From an uncultured Gammaproteobacteria bacterium (GTDB lineage: Bacteria; Pseudomonadota; Gammaproteobacteria; PS1; Pseudothioglobaceae): a stretch of 64,000 nucleotides of DNA. Within the stretch, counting starts at the first letter, position 1. Each line of letters starts with the position of its first letter. Both the position numbers and the translations under genes were made by a program. A model generated the notes under the pieces. That model worked only from the letters and a program-made list of their open reading frames with translations. It was not told where the DNA came from and did not search any database. The stretch is from contig CAJVZH010000002.1 in the NCBI GenBank assembly GCA_913020715.1, forward strand, positions 101,378 through 165,377, read 5' to 3'. Below are positions 25,060 to 33,183 of the stretch, one piece after another.

Positions 25060-27498
25060 ATGAAACAGTATTTTGATAAAGCTTTTACTAAAGTAGCGGT
25101 ACTCGGTTCGGGCACGATGGGTGGGCAAATTGCCGCACATTTTGCCAATCTTGGTATTGAAGTGACAATGTTTGATATGTCACAGGAGGCGCTTAATGCT
25201 TCTCTGCAAACAATGAAAAAGCTCAAACCAACGCCGTTGGCCATTCCAGCGATTCTTGACTCCATCAAAACGGCCACTTACGATTCGTTAGAGTTGTTGT
25301 CAGAGTGTGACTTTATTTTGGAATCCATCGTTGAAAATCTAGATATCAAAAAACAGTTATTTGCCAAGATTGCACCTTTTGTTAGGGACGATGCCGTTTT
25401 GGTAACCAACACTTCTGGCCTGTCTATTAATACCATTGCAGAACATGCGCCAGAATCGTTAAGAAGTCGCATCTTTGGTGTGCATTTTTTTAACCCGCCA
25501 AGATATCTACCTTTGGTGGAGTTGATTAGAACAAATTATAGTGACGAAGAGTTACTCCAGAAGGCGGAAGGATTTATTACTTCTGCACTGGGTAAAGAGG
25601 TGGTTTATGCGAACGATAATCCGGCGTTTATTGCAAATAGGATTGGTGTTTTCTCCTTTATGGCAGTTCTGAAGCACGCTGAAGATTTCGGCCTATCACC
25701 TGATACTGTTGACGCACTGACTGGTAAGAGGATCGGTCGACCAGCCAGTGCTTCATTCAGAACTCTGGATGTTGTTGGACTTGATGTGATGCAGAACGTG
25801 GTTAAGAATATTTTTGATAATGCCAAAGACGACCCTTGGTTAGAGTTATTCAAATTACCTGGATGGGTAGAGGGCTTGATTGAGCGGGGGTCTTTGGGTA
25901 GTAAAACCAGAAAAGGTATTTACGAGAAACGCGGCAAGGATATTTACGTTTTTGATACTGGACTTGGGGACTATCGCTTATCTGATAAAACAATCAGTCC
26001 GGTTGTAAAGAAAATTTTAAAAGAAAAAGGCAGCATTGATAAAGCATTATTGACTTTGGCGGAATGTGACGATCCGCAAGCGCAGTTTTTATGGTCTGTT
26101 CACAGAGATGTTTTTCACTATTCTTGCTATCAATTAGAGCATATTGCAGACACTGTTCGTTGTGTTGATATGGCACTGCGATCTGGCTTCGCATGGGGCT
26201 GTGGTATTTTTGAACAAGCACAAGTAGTCGGCTGGGAGGCAATCCGTGGCATGCTGTTGAGCGATATTGCTCAGGGAAAAGCACTCGCCAGTGCGGACTT
26301 GCCAGAATGGGCAATGAACCGATCGGTGGTTTATAGCGATGAGGGGGCTTTTAATCCCAAACTAGACAAATATGTCCCGAGATCAACTCACCCAGTTTAT
26401 GAAAGACAACTGTTTAAACCGGTGCTTGCCGGTGAAAAAGCACATGAGCAAGATATCTTACTTGAAAGTGAAGGTATTAAGTTAATCGATCTTGGTGAAG
26501 GTATTGCTAGTATTTCATTTAAAACAAAGATGAACGTGCTAAGCGCTTCTGTTATTACTGGCATTGACGACGCACTGGATTATTTGGAAGAAAATGACTT
26601 TCATGCTCTGATCTTTAAGCAAGAGAAGGAGCATTTTTGTGCGGGCGCCAATCTATATGAGGTTATTTCAGCAGTAAAACTGGGCTTGCTTGAAAAAGAG
26701 CCGGGTTTGACGGCTAAAGCAAAGAAAAAAGCTTTTGAAGTGATGAATCCAAATTTGCCAAAATTGGGTGAACTAACTTCCGTTAAAAGTATGATTAGCG
26801 TATTACAGAAAATGATGATGCGCCTTAAGCATGGCAAGATTCTGACTGTGGCGGCAGTTGATGGTTTGGCACTTGGCGGCGGTTGTGAATTGCTGCTTCA
26901 TTGTAACCGTGTAGTCTCGTCGATGAATTCATACATTGGTTTAGTGGAGGTTGGTATAGGTGCATTGCCTGCAGGATGTGGCTCTAAGGAAATGGCACTT
27001 CGCGCTTACACCAATAAAGAAGGCGATGATATTTTTCCATTGCTAGCCAAGTACTTTGAACAAATTGCCATGGCAAAAGTCTCGATGAGTGCGCTTGAGG
27101 CCAGGCAGATGGGTTATTTGAAAGCGGATGATATAGTTATTGCCCATCCAAATGAGCTTCTCTACGTTGCCAAGCAACAGGCAGTTGCGATGTTGGAGTC
27201 TGGCTTCAAGTCGCCCCAAGATGCGCCGTTTAAAGTTGTTGGCAAAGCTGGCTATGCTAATGCAATGGCACAAGTCGCTAACCTTTATGGTGGTGGATTC
27301 ATTTCCGACCATGATAAGTTATGTGTCACAGAAGTGGCTAAAGTAATGACCGGTTCAGAGGTTGAAGAAAATGCCTTGGTCAACTCAGAAATGATGCTTG
27401 ACCTTGAAAGAGATGCTTTCTTAGTGCTGCTGGGCACTGAAAAAACTCAGGACAGAATTGAGTTTATGTTGAGAAACAGTAAGCCACTGCGCAATTAA
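25060..27498 (+). CDS. Bifunctional 3-hydroxyacyl-CoA dehydrogenase/enoyl-CoA hydratase, FadN domain order
   Basis: Hydration and second oxidation of beta-oxidation in one chain of 812 residues. The NAD-binding dehydrogenase comes first (GSGTMGGQIAAHFANLG near residue 15, HFFNPPRYLPLVELI later) and the crotonase domain last (FCAGANLYEV, LALGGGCELLLH, LVEVGIGALPAGCG, with both catalytic Glu residues). This is the order of Bacillus FadN, the reverse of E. coli FadB and FadJ. ATG 25060 is chosen because AAGGTAATT precedes it and it falls after the fadE stop; an in-frame start at 25000 would overlap fadE. It lies between fadE and the thiolase gene. Confidence 0.93.
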   Translation: MKQYFDKAFTKVAVLGSGTMGGQIAAHFANLGIEVTMFDMSQEALNASLQTMKKLKPTPLAIPAILDSIKTATYDSLELLSECDFILESIVENLDIKKQLFAKIAPFVRDDAVLVTNTSGLSINTIAEHAPESLRSRIFGVHFFNPPRYLPLVELIRTNYSDEELLQKAEGFITSALGKEVVYANDNPAFIANRIGVFSFMAVLKHAEDFGLSPDTVDALTGKRIGRPASASFRTLDVVGLDVMQNVVKNIFDNAKDDPWLELFKLPGWVEGLIERGSLGSKTRKGIYEKRGKDIYVFDTGLGDYRLSDKTISPVVKKILKEKGSIDKALLTLAECDDPQAQFLWSVHRDVFHYSCYQLEHIADTVRCVDMALRSGFAWGCGIFEQAQVVGWEAIRGMLLSDIAQGKALASADLPEWAMNRSVVYSDEGAFNPKLDKYVPRSTHPVYERQLFKPVLAGEKAHEQDILLESEGIKLIDLGEGIASISFKTKMNVLSASVITGIDDALDYLEENDFHALIFKQEKEHFCAGANLYEVISAVKLGLLEKEPGLTAKAKKKAFEVMNPNLPKLGELTSVKSMISVLQKMMMRLKHGKILTVAAVDGLALGGGCELLLHCNRVVSSMNSYIGLVEVGIGALPAGCGSKEMALRAYTNKEGDDIFPLLAKYFEQIAMAKVSMSALEARQMGYLKADDIVIAHPNELLYVAKQQAVAMLESGFKSPQDAPFKVVGKAGYANAMAQVANLYGGGFISDHDKLCVTEVAKVMTGSEVEENALVNSEMMLDLERDAFLVLLGTEKTQDRIEFMLRNSKPLRN

Positions 27499-27510
27499 TT
27501 GGAGATTAGA

Positions 27511-28698
27511 ATGACAAAAGCTTATATTATTGAGGCAAAAAGAACCCCTGTTGGTAAAGCGCGTGGCAGTTTATCTAAAACCAGAGGCGATGATTTGTTG
27601 ATTCACTCTATTCAAAGTGTTTTCTCGGCACTAAGTAATGGAGATGAAGTTAAACAAAATATCGACGATGTAATTGTTGGTTGTGCTATGCCTGAGGGCC
27701 CGCAAGGTCTTAATGTTGCGCGAATTGCGACACTACTTGCAGGCTTGCCAGATACTACGCCGGCTTATACGTTGAATCGTTTCTGTGCTTCTGGTTTGCA
27801 GGCGGTTGCTAACGCTGCAGAGATGGTTAAATCTGGCTCTGCAGAGATGGTTATTGCTGCGGGCGTAGAGAGCATGAGCACTGTGCCAATGATGGGCTTC
27901 AAGCCCTCGGTCAACCCAAAAGTGTTCGAAGACGACAATAAGGCAATTGCTTACGGCATGGGTTTGACCGCCGAAAAAGTTGCTGATAAATACAATATAT
28001 CTCGAGAAGATCAAGACGCTTTCGCGCTAGAAAGCCACAAGAGGGCATTGAAAGCTAACGAAGAGGGATTGTTTGCCGATGAAATTGCACCGATCACAAC
28101 CACAGAGTCTGTCTACTCGTTAGAAACTAAAGAGTACAGTGTAAAGACAAATGTTGTCTCACAAGACGAAGGCCCTAGAGAGGGTAGTAGTATTGAGGCA
28201 TTGGGTAAACTAAGAACAGTTTTTGCGCAAGAGGGCTCAGTTACTGCAGCCACAAGTTCGCAAATGTCAGATGGCGCCGCAGCGGTGTTGATTGCCAGTG
28301 AAGCTGCTGTTAAGAAATACAATTTAACGCCGAAGGCCGAGTTTGTTGCGTACGCTGTTGCAGGCGTTCCCGCTGAAATCATGGGTATTGGTCCAGTGGA
28401 AGCCATTCCAAAGGCCCTAGCGAGAGCTGGGCTGTCAATCGAAGATATTGGCTGGATAGAGCTTAACGAGGCGTTTGCTGCTCAGGCACTCGCTGTCATT
28501 AACGAACTTGATCTAGACAAGGAAAAAGTCAATCCACAAGGTGGAGCTATTGCTCTTGGTCATCCTTTGGGCGCTACCGGTGCAATTAGAACAGCAACCT
28601 TGGTTTCTGCCATGCAAAGAAACGACGTGGAATACGGCATGATTTCAATGTGTATCGGTACGGGCATGGGCGCGGCCGGAATTTTTAAGAAAGTATAA
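27511..28698 (+). CDS. fadA: Acetyl-CoA acyltransferase (3-ketoacyl-CoA thiolase)
   Basis: Final thiolytic step of beta-oxidation. The 395 residues carry the nucleophilic Cys92 (NRFCASGLQAVANAA), the histidine of ALGHPLGATGA and the second cysteine of MCIGTGMGAAGIF. The start is ATG 27511, 6 bases after GGAG. It follows the bifunctional enzyme after 12 bases; the pair is expected to form a working complex. The symbol fadA is used for function; the partner is FadN-like, so the pair may be closer to FadN/FadA of Bacillus. Confidence 0.93.
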   Translation: MTKAYIIEAKRTPVGKARGSLSKTRGDDLLIHSIQSVFSALSNGDEVKQNIDDVIVGCAMPEGPQGLNVARIATLLAGLPDTTPAYTLNRFCASGLQAVANAAEMVKSGSAEMVIAAGVESMSTVPMMGFKPSVNPKVFEDDNKAIAYGMGLTAEKVADKYNISREDQDAFALESHKRALKANEEGLFADEIAPITTTESVYSLETKEYSVKTNVVSQDEGPREGSSIEALGKLRTVFAQEGSVTAATSSQMSDGAAAVLIASEAAVKKYNLTPKAEFVAYAVAGVPAEIMGIGPVEAIPKALARAGLSIEDIGWIELNEAFAAQALAVINELDLDKEKVNPQGGAIALGHPLGATGAIRTATLVSAMQRNDVEYGMISMCIGTGMGAAGIFKKV

Positions 28699-28729
28699 AC
28701 ACTCGTCTTATTAGGATTTGGAGAAAAGT

Positions 28730-29299
28730 ATGTTGAGTAAGCCCGCTAAGAGAGATTTGAGACACCGAAGAAGGTTAATTGGCAATGGCTATAAGAGAGA
28801 GGATGGCCTTTGGGATATCGAAGTAATATTGACCGACAAAAAAACCTATACGTTTAATAATCAAGACAGGGGTTATATTGCTGCTGGCGAAGCACTGCAT
28901 GATATGGCCATTCGGTTGACAATGACAAATAAGAACGAAATTGTTGATATAGAGGCCTCGATTAATGAGTCGCCTTATAGTATTTGCCCTGCAGCCGTTG
29001 ATAACTGTCATAAATTAAAGGGCGAGTTCGTCAAGCCTGGCTTTAATAAAAAAGTTCTTAAGGTGTTGGGCGGTGGAAAAGGTTGTCGTCATATTTCCGA
29101 CATGTTGGCTTATGCGGCGACGGTCTCTTTCCAAACTATTCATCATGATGACAGCATAGAGGAAAGCAAGCTCACTCTCGAAAATTTAACCTACATCAAA
29201 GAAAAATTTGTCGATTCTTGTTATGCTTACCGAGAGGATGGAGAGGTGTACAATCGCTATAAAACATTGTTTGAAAATAAACTTAAAGAAGGGTCGTAA
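28730..29299 (+). CDS. DUF2889 protein in the beta-oxidation operon
   Basis: A 189-residue protein with the pattern of the DUF2889 family: DGLWDIEVILTDKK, EALHDMAIRLTMTNKNEIVD, then NESPYSICPAA and GGGKGCRHISDMLAYA, with conserved His, Asp and Cys residues that could bind a metal. No function has been settled for the family. It sits between the thiolase and fadD with spacings of 31 and 22 bases, and its ribosome-binding site is GGAGAAAAGT. A role in acyl-CoA turnover is an inference from position only. Confidence 0.78.
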   Translation: MLSKPAKRDLRHRRRLIGNGYKREDGLWDIEVILTDKKTYTFNNQDRGYIAAGEALHDMAIRLTMTNKNEIVDIEASINESPYSICPAAVDNCHKLKGEFVKPGFNKKVLKVLGGGKGCRHISDMLAYAATVSFQTIHHDDSIEESKLTLENLTYIKEKFVDSCYAYREDGEVYNRYKTLFENKLKEGS

Positions 29300-29321
29300 T
29301 TAAACAAAATAAGGGGAAAGT

Positions 29322-30968
29322 ATGAGTAAATCAGTGCCACAGAATCTTGAAGAAACGGAAATTTTCCAAAACAATAGTAATTTAGCCGATTTTTTCGATA
29401 ACGCTTGTCAGTGCCATAAAGACCGAATAGCATTTGAAAATTTTGATGTAGGTATGAGTTATGCTCAGACCTCTGATCATGTTAATGCCTTGGCTTCGTG
29501 GTTTTCTAAAAATGCAAATGTAGGTGCTAAAGTGGCAATAATGATGCCGAATATGATGGCTTACCCAGTGGTTGTTTATGGCGCTTTGAAGGCGGGAATG
29601 ACCGTTGTTAATATCAACCCTCTTTATACTAAGCGTGAATTAGAGCACGTCTTAAAAGATTCAGAAGCCAAAATTCTCTTTTGTTGGGAAGGCGCGGGCG
29701 CCGTAGTTGGTGGTGCTAATCTGGCAAGTGTTGATAAAGTTGTGCTTACTACTGTAGGTGACTTGCTTGGCTTTAAAGGTAAGATTATTAACCTTGTCGT
29801 AAGAAAAATTAAAAAATTGGTCCCAAAATTTTCGATTCAAAGCGCCTTATCTTTTAGTAAGATTATGCGTGCAAACGCAAAAGAGAGCTTTACGAATATT
29901 GAAATATCTTACGATCAGGCGGCTTTTTTGCAGTACACAGGCGGTACAACCGGTGTATCTAAAGGTGCGATACTCACCCATAGAAATATCATGGCAAATT
30001 CCGTTCAAGCTTATTATGCCACTAACCCTAAGTTACACGGGGGCGCTGACAACGAGCAGACAATTGCGATTTGCCCTTTACCGCTTTATCATATTTTTGC
30101 CCTACTTGTTCATAACTTCTTGTTGTTCTATTCTGGCGGAAAGAGCATTTTAATTACCAATCCAAGAGATCTACCAAAATTTATCTCTATTTTGAAAAAA
30201 AATAAGTTTCATATGATTTCTGCTGTTAACACTCTTTTTGACGCGCTATTAAACAACGAAGATTTTAAAAAATTGGATTTTAGCAATCTCATTGTCCCAG
30301 TGGCGGGCGGAATGGCAAGCTTGCCATCAACCGCTGAAAAATGGCACAAGGTAACCAATTCAGTCATGATGCAAGCTTATGGTTTGACGGAAACCTCTCC
30401 TTTAGTTAGCGCGATGGATTATGATGCCCCAGCCTTTACTGGCAGTATTGGCAGGCCCGCTCTTTTTACTGAAGTGCAACTTAGGAATGACGATAACCAG
30501 GTTATTTCAGGTGTTGATGAAGTTGGAGAATTATGTGTTCGCGGACCCCAGGTGATGCAAGGTTACTGGAAAGTTGAAGATTCTGGCGTAGATGAAAATG
30601 GCTGGTTTAAAACCGGGGATATTGCGACTATAGATGAGTCGGGCTATATCTTTCTCGTTGACCGTAAGAAGGATATGATTATCGTTTCGGGCTTTAATGT
30701 GTACCCTAATGAGGTGGAAGCTGTAGTTGCTGAGCATCCTGCGGTAATGGAGTGTGGTTGTATCGGTGTAGCAAATGAAAAATCTCAAGAAGCTGTCAAA
30801 GTCTATGCCGTGCTTCACGAAGGGCAGAGCTTGACTGCTGAAGAGTTAATTGAGTATTGTCGTGAAAAGCTAACTGCCTACAAGGTGCCTAAGCATGTTG
30901 AGTTTATTGCTGAATTACCAAAAACCAATGTTGGCAAGGTGTTAAGGAGAGAGCTCAAATCTCTTTAA
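29322..30968 (+). CDS. fadD: Long-chain fatty acid-CoA ligase (first FadD copy)
   Basis: Activates fatty acids for beta-oxidation. The 548 residues show YTGGTTGVSKGAILTHRN, YGLTETSPLVSAMD, GWFKTGDIATIDESG, the FadD signature DRKKDMIIVSGFNVYPNEVE and the catalytic lysine in NVGKVLRREL. It is the last gene of the fadE operon; only 13 bases separate it from the convergent amidase gene, with no clear terminator. Confidence 0.93.
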   Translation: MSKSVPQNLEETEIFQNNSNLADFFDNACQCHKDRIAFENFDVGMSYAQTSDHVNALASWFSKNANVGAKVAIMMPNMMAYPVVVYGALKAGMTVVNINPLYTKRELEHVLKDSEAKILFCWEGAGAVVGGANLASVDKVVLTTVGDLLGFKGKIINLVVRKIKKLVPKFSIQSALSFSKIMRANAKESFTNIEISYDQAAFLQYTGGTTGVSKGAILTHRNIMANSVQAYYATNPKLHGGADNEQTIAICPLPLYHIFALLVHNFLLFYSGGKSILITNPRDLPKFISILKKNKFHMISAVNTLFDALLNNEDFKKLDFSNLIVPVAGGMASLPSTAEKWHKVTNSVMMQAYGLTETSPLVSAMDYDAPAFTGSIGRPALFTEVQLRNDDNQVISGVDEVGELCVRGPQVMQGYWKVEDSGVDENGWFKTGDIATIDESGYIFLVDRKKDMIIVSGFNVYPNEVEAVVAEHPAVMECGCIGVANEKSQEAVKVYAVLHEGQSLTAEELIEYCREKLTAYKVPKHVEFIAELPKTNVGKVLRRELKSL

Positions 30969-30981
30969 TGTTCGTTAGATA

Positions 30982-32388
30982 TTAGCATGCATTGAGCAGC
31001 TCGTCACTCGGGCAGCCAAATGCATCCTCCAATACTTGTGCGGCCTCAAAGCAACAATCTTCTCCGTATCGCGGACCAATGACTTGCACTCCAATTGGAG
31101 TATTTAATTCTCGAATATTGGTAGGTACGCTCATAGAGGGTAAATCTAAGAAATTCATTGCTGCCATACAGCAGGCAGAATCAATAATGCTCTCTACTGC
31201 TTCAACAGACTCCATGTCTTGGCCTGCCCTAAAGGGAGGGGTGGTGAGTACTGGCGCTAGAATAACCGGGTACTCTAGTTGGAATTGGTCCCATTCACGA
31301 TGGAAATGCGAGCGCCTTGATAGCGCTCTTGCATAACCAGCAAGGTCTAAAGGCTTGCCAATTTGTAAGTAGTGCCCTAGTACTCTTTTAATTTGTCCAG
31401 AACCATATTTGTTAATAATAGTGTCTTTTGCTAGACTCATTTCAGTAAACATCAGTCGCATATAAGTTTCGTTGATTTCTTTAAGGCTGGGTGGGGTGGC
31501 AATTTCCACTATGTAGCCTGCCTGTTTATAGGCGCTTGCAGCATTATCAAGCGCAGCATTTATTGCGGGGTGCACTCCTAAACATATCGGATCTTTAACA
31601 AGCGCTATTTTTGTTATGCCAGAACGCTCTATAGCAAAATTGGGTAGTGACCATGTGTCGAGACTCGAGATGCCTTGCATTACTTCATACGCTAATTTAG
31701 CATCGGCGACATTTCGGGCTATAGGTCCTTGAACAGACGCAAGTTGTACCGTGATTGGGCGTTCGGTCATACTGGTATCGTTATAGAATGGAATACGCCC
31801 TTGTGTAGGGCGAATTCCAGTAACGCCACAACAATAGGCAGGTCCTCGTATTGAGCCACCCAGATCATTTCCTTGCGCAATACAGCCAACACCGACCGCA
31901 ACAGAACTTGCTGCACCGCCACTGGATCCGCCAGGTGTGAGTTCTTTATTCCAAGGGTTAAGTGTGGCGCCAAATAGTTCGTTTTCGGTGTGAAAGCGCC
32001 AAGCAAGCTCGGGTGAGTTTGTTCTTCCCAATGGAATTGCGCCAGCTTCTATGAGATTCTTGACTAAAGGAGAATTTTCTTTAGAGAAGTGATCTTTAAA
32101 ATCTAAGATACCGTGACTAGTTACATGCCCTGCTTGGTCAGTATTCTCTTTAATAGTAATTGGCACGCCATGCATTGGGCCAACATCTTTACCTTGCGCG
32201 AGTGTTTTGTCGGCATTTCGTGCGGCTTTTAATGCATCATCATCGAACCGAGTGGTAACAGCATTTAATACTTTTGTTTGGTCAAGGCGATTTAGATGTG
32301 AAGCCATAACAGCTTCGCAACTAATACTGCCATCCTTGATTTGACGAGCAGTTTCAGTTGCCGATAATTTCCATAGATTTTCAGTCAT
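30982..32388 (-). CDS. Amidase-signature hydrolase
   Basis: Hydrolyses a C-N amide bond; 468 residues, the normal family length. The Ser-cisSer-Lys triad is intact: the lysine in HGVPITIKEN, the glycine-rich PGGSSGGAASSVAV loop with cis-Ser, and the nucleophile region GNDLGGSIRGPAYCCGVTG. No signal peptide is present. It is divergent from a TetR-led operon across 140 bases that hold a perfect inverted repeat, and convergent with fadD. A fatty amide or N-acyl amine substrate would fit the neighbours, but the family is broad. Confidence 0.9.
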   Translation of the reverse strand: MTENLWKLSATETARQIKDGSISCEAVMASHLNRLDQTKVLNAVTTRFDDDALKAARNADKTLAQGKDVGPMHGVPITIKENTDQAGHVTSHGILDFKDHFSKENSPLVKNLIEAGAIPLGRTNSPELAWRFHTENELFGATLNPWNKELTPGGSSGGAASSVAVGVGCIAQGNDLGGSIRGPAYCCGVTGIRPTQGRIPFYNDTSMTERPITVQLASVQGPIARNVADAKLAYEVMQGISSLDTWSLPNFAIERSGITKIALVKDPICLGVHPAINAALDNAASAYKQAGYIVEIATPPSLKEINETYMRLMFTEMSLAKDTIINKYGSGQIKRVLGHYLQIGKPLDLAGYARALSRRSHFHREWDQFQLEYPVILAPVLTTPPFRAGQDMESVEAVESIIDSACCMAAMNFLDLPSMSVPTNIRELNTPIGVQVIGPRYGEDCCFEAAQVLEDAFGCPSDELLNAC

Positions 32389-32490
32389 AGTTAAAGCCTT
32401 TATTGGTTGGCAATCGGCGAGCGCGCCCTATTTTTTTGTAATTACTTTTTATTTTCTTGATATGTGTCTTATTTTTTAGTCTAAACTAAC

Positions 32491-32512
32491 TAGAACTAAA
32501 AGTCTAGTTCTA
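32491..32512. promoter_or_regulatory. Perfect inverted-repeat operator before the TetR gene (site A)
   Basis: TAGAACTA (32491-32498), a 6-base spacer, and TAGTTCTA (32505-32512) form a perfect 8-bp inverted repeat, 17 bases ahead of the TetR start and about 100 bases from the divergent amidase start. It is placed to control both directions. Site B at 14531-14552 has the same arm and spacer lengths with one changed base. Confidence 0.7.
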
Positions 32513-32528
32513 TTATAAAAAATATTTC

Positions 32529-33170
32529 ATGTCAGAAAAACGAAAGACACCAAAACAACAACGAGGTTATGAGGCTGAGCGAAAAATAATCGAAGCGGCA
32601 CTTATTATTTTTTCTGAAAAGGGCTATGCAGGCGCCAGAGTGAGTGATATTGTTAAGCTCTCAGGATCTTCTACTGGAGGTTTTTACTTTCGCTTTCAGA
32701 ATAAAGAGGCTTTGTTTGATTACATGCTGGATCAGTATATGGAGAAATGTCGTGAAGCTATTGAACAACTTCATGAAGAGCTGCCAGGCACCCTTGGAGA
32801 ATTAATTTATCGAGTCGTCTATCGTAATGTGGCAGTAGTTGAAATGAATCAGGGCTTTTATCGTGCCATTAATGAAGTTTCCATTGCTAACCCACAAGTA
32901 TGGAATCGACTACAGAGCTTATCTCAAGAATTATCAAAAGCGGTTATTGAATCTGGCAAGCCGTTTAAAAATGAAGTTAAGGCGCCAAATCACGAACAAG
33001 CATTTCGACAGGCCACGCAATTGATTTCTGGTTGGTTGGCTAATAGAGCATCACATAAGGTTAGTCTTCAAAATATTGACGAAGTGGCAATGGTAAATAT
33101 GCTGTATAGGGCAGCAATGGGTGTTTTGCAGGTGAGTCCTGTGCCAGATTATGCAAATTTTGAAAACTAG
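32529..33170 (+). CDS. TetR/AcrR-family transcriptional regulator
   Basis: A 213-residue TetR regulator with the DNA-binding domain at about 15-65 (IIEAALIIFSEKGYAGARVS, then IVKLSGSSTGGFYFRFQNKE). It leads an operon with the acylase, fadD, exporter and MaoC genes and is divergent from the amidase. The perfect palindrome just upstream is its probable operator. The recognition-helix region (SSTGGFYFRF) resembles that of the first TetR (SCSVGSFYHQF), which fits the similar operator sequences at the two loci. Confidence 0.9.
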   Translation: MSEKRKTPKQQRGYEAERKIIEAALIIFSEKGYAGARVSDIVKLSGSSTGGFYFRFQNKEALFDYMLDQYMEKCREAIEQLHEELPGTLGELIYRVVYRNVAVVEMNQGFYRAINEVSIANPQVWNRLQSLSQELSKAVIESGKPFKNEVKAPNHEQAFRQATQLISGWLANRASHKVSLQNIDEVAMVNMLYRAAMGVLQVSPVPDYANFEN

Positions 33171-33183
33171 AAAGGGGTAAATA

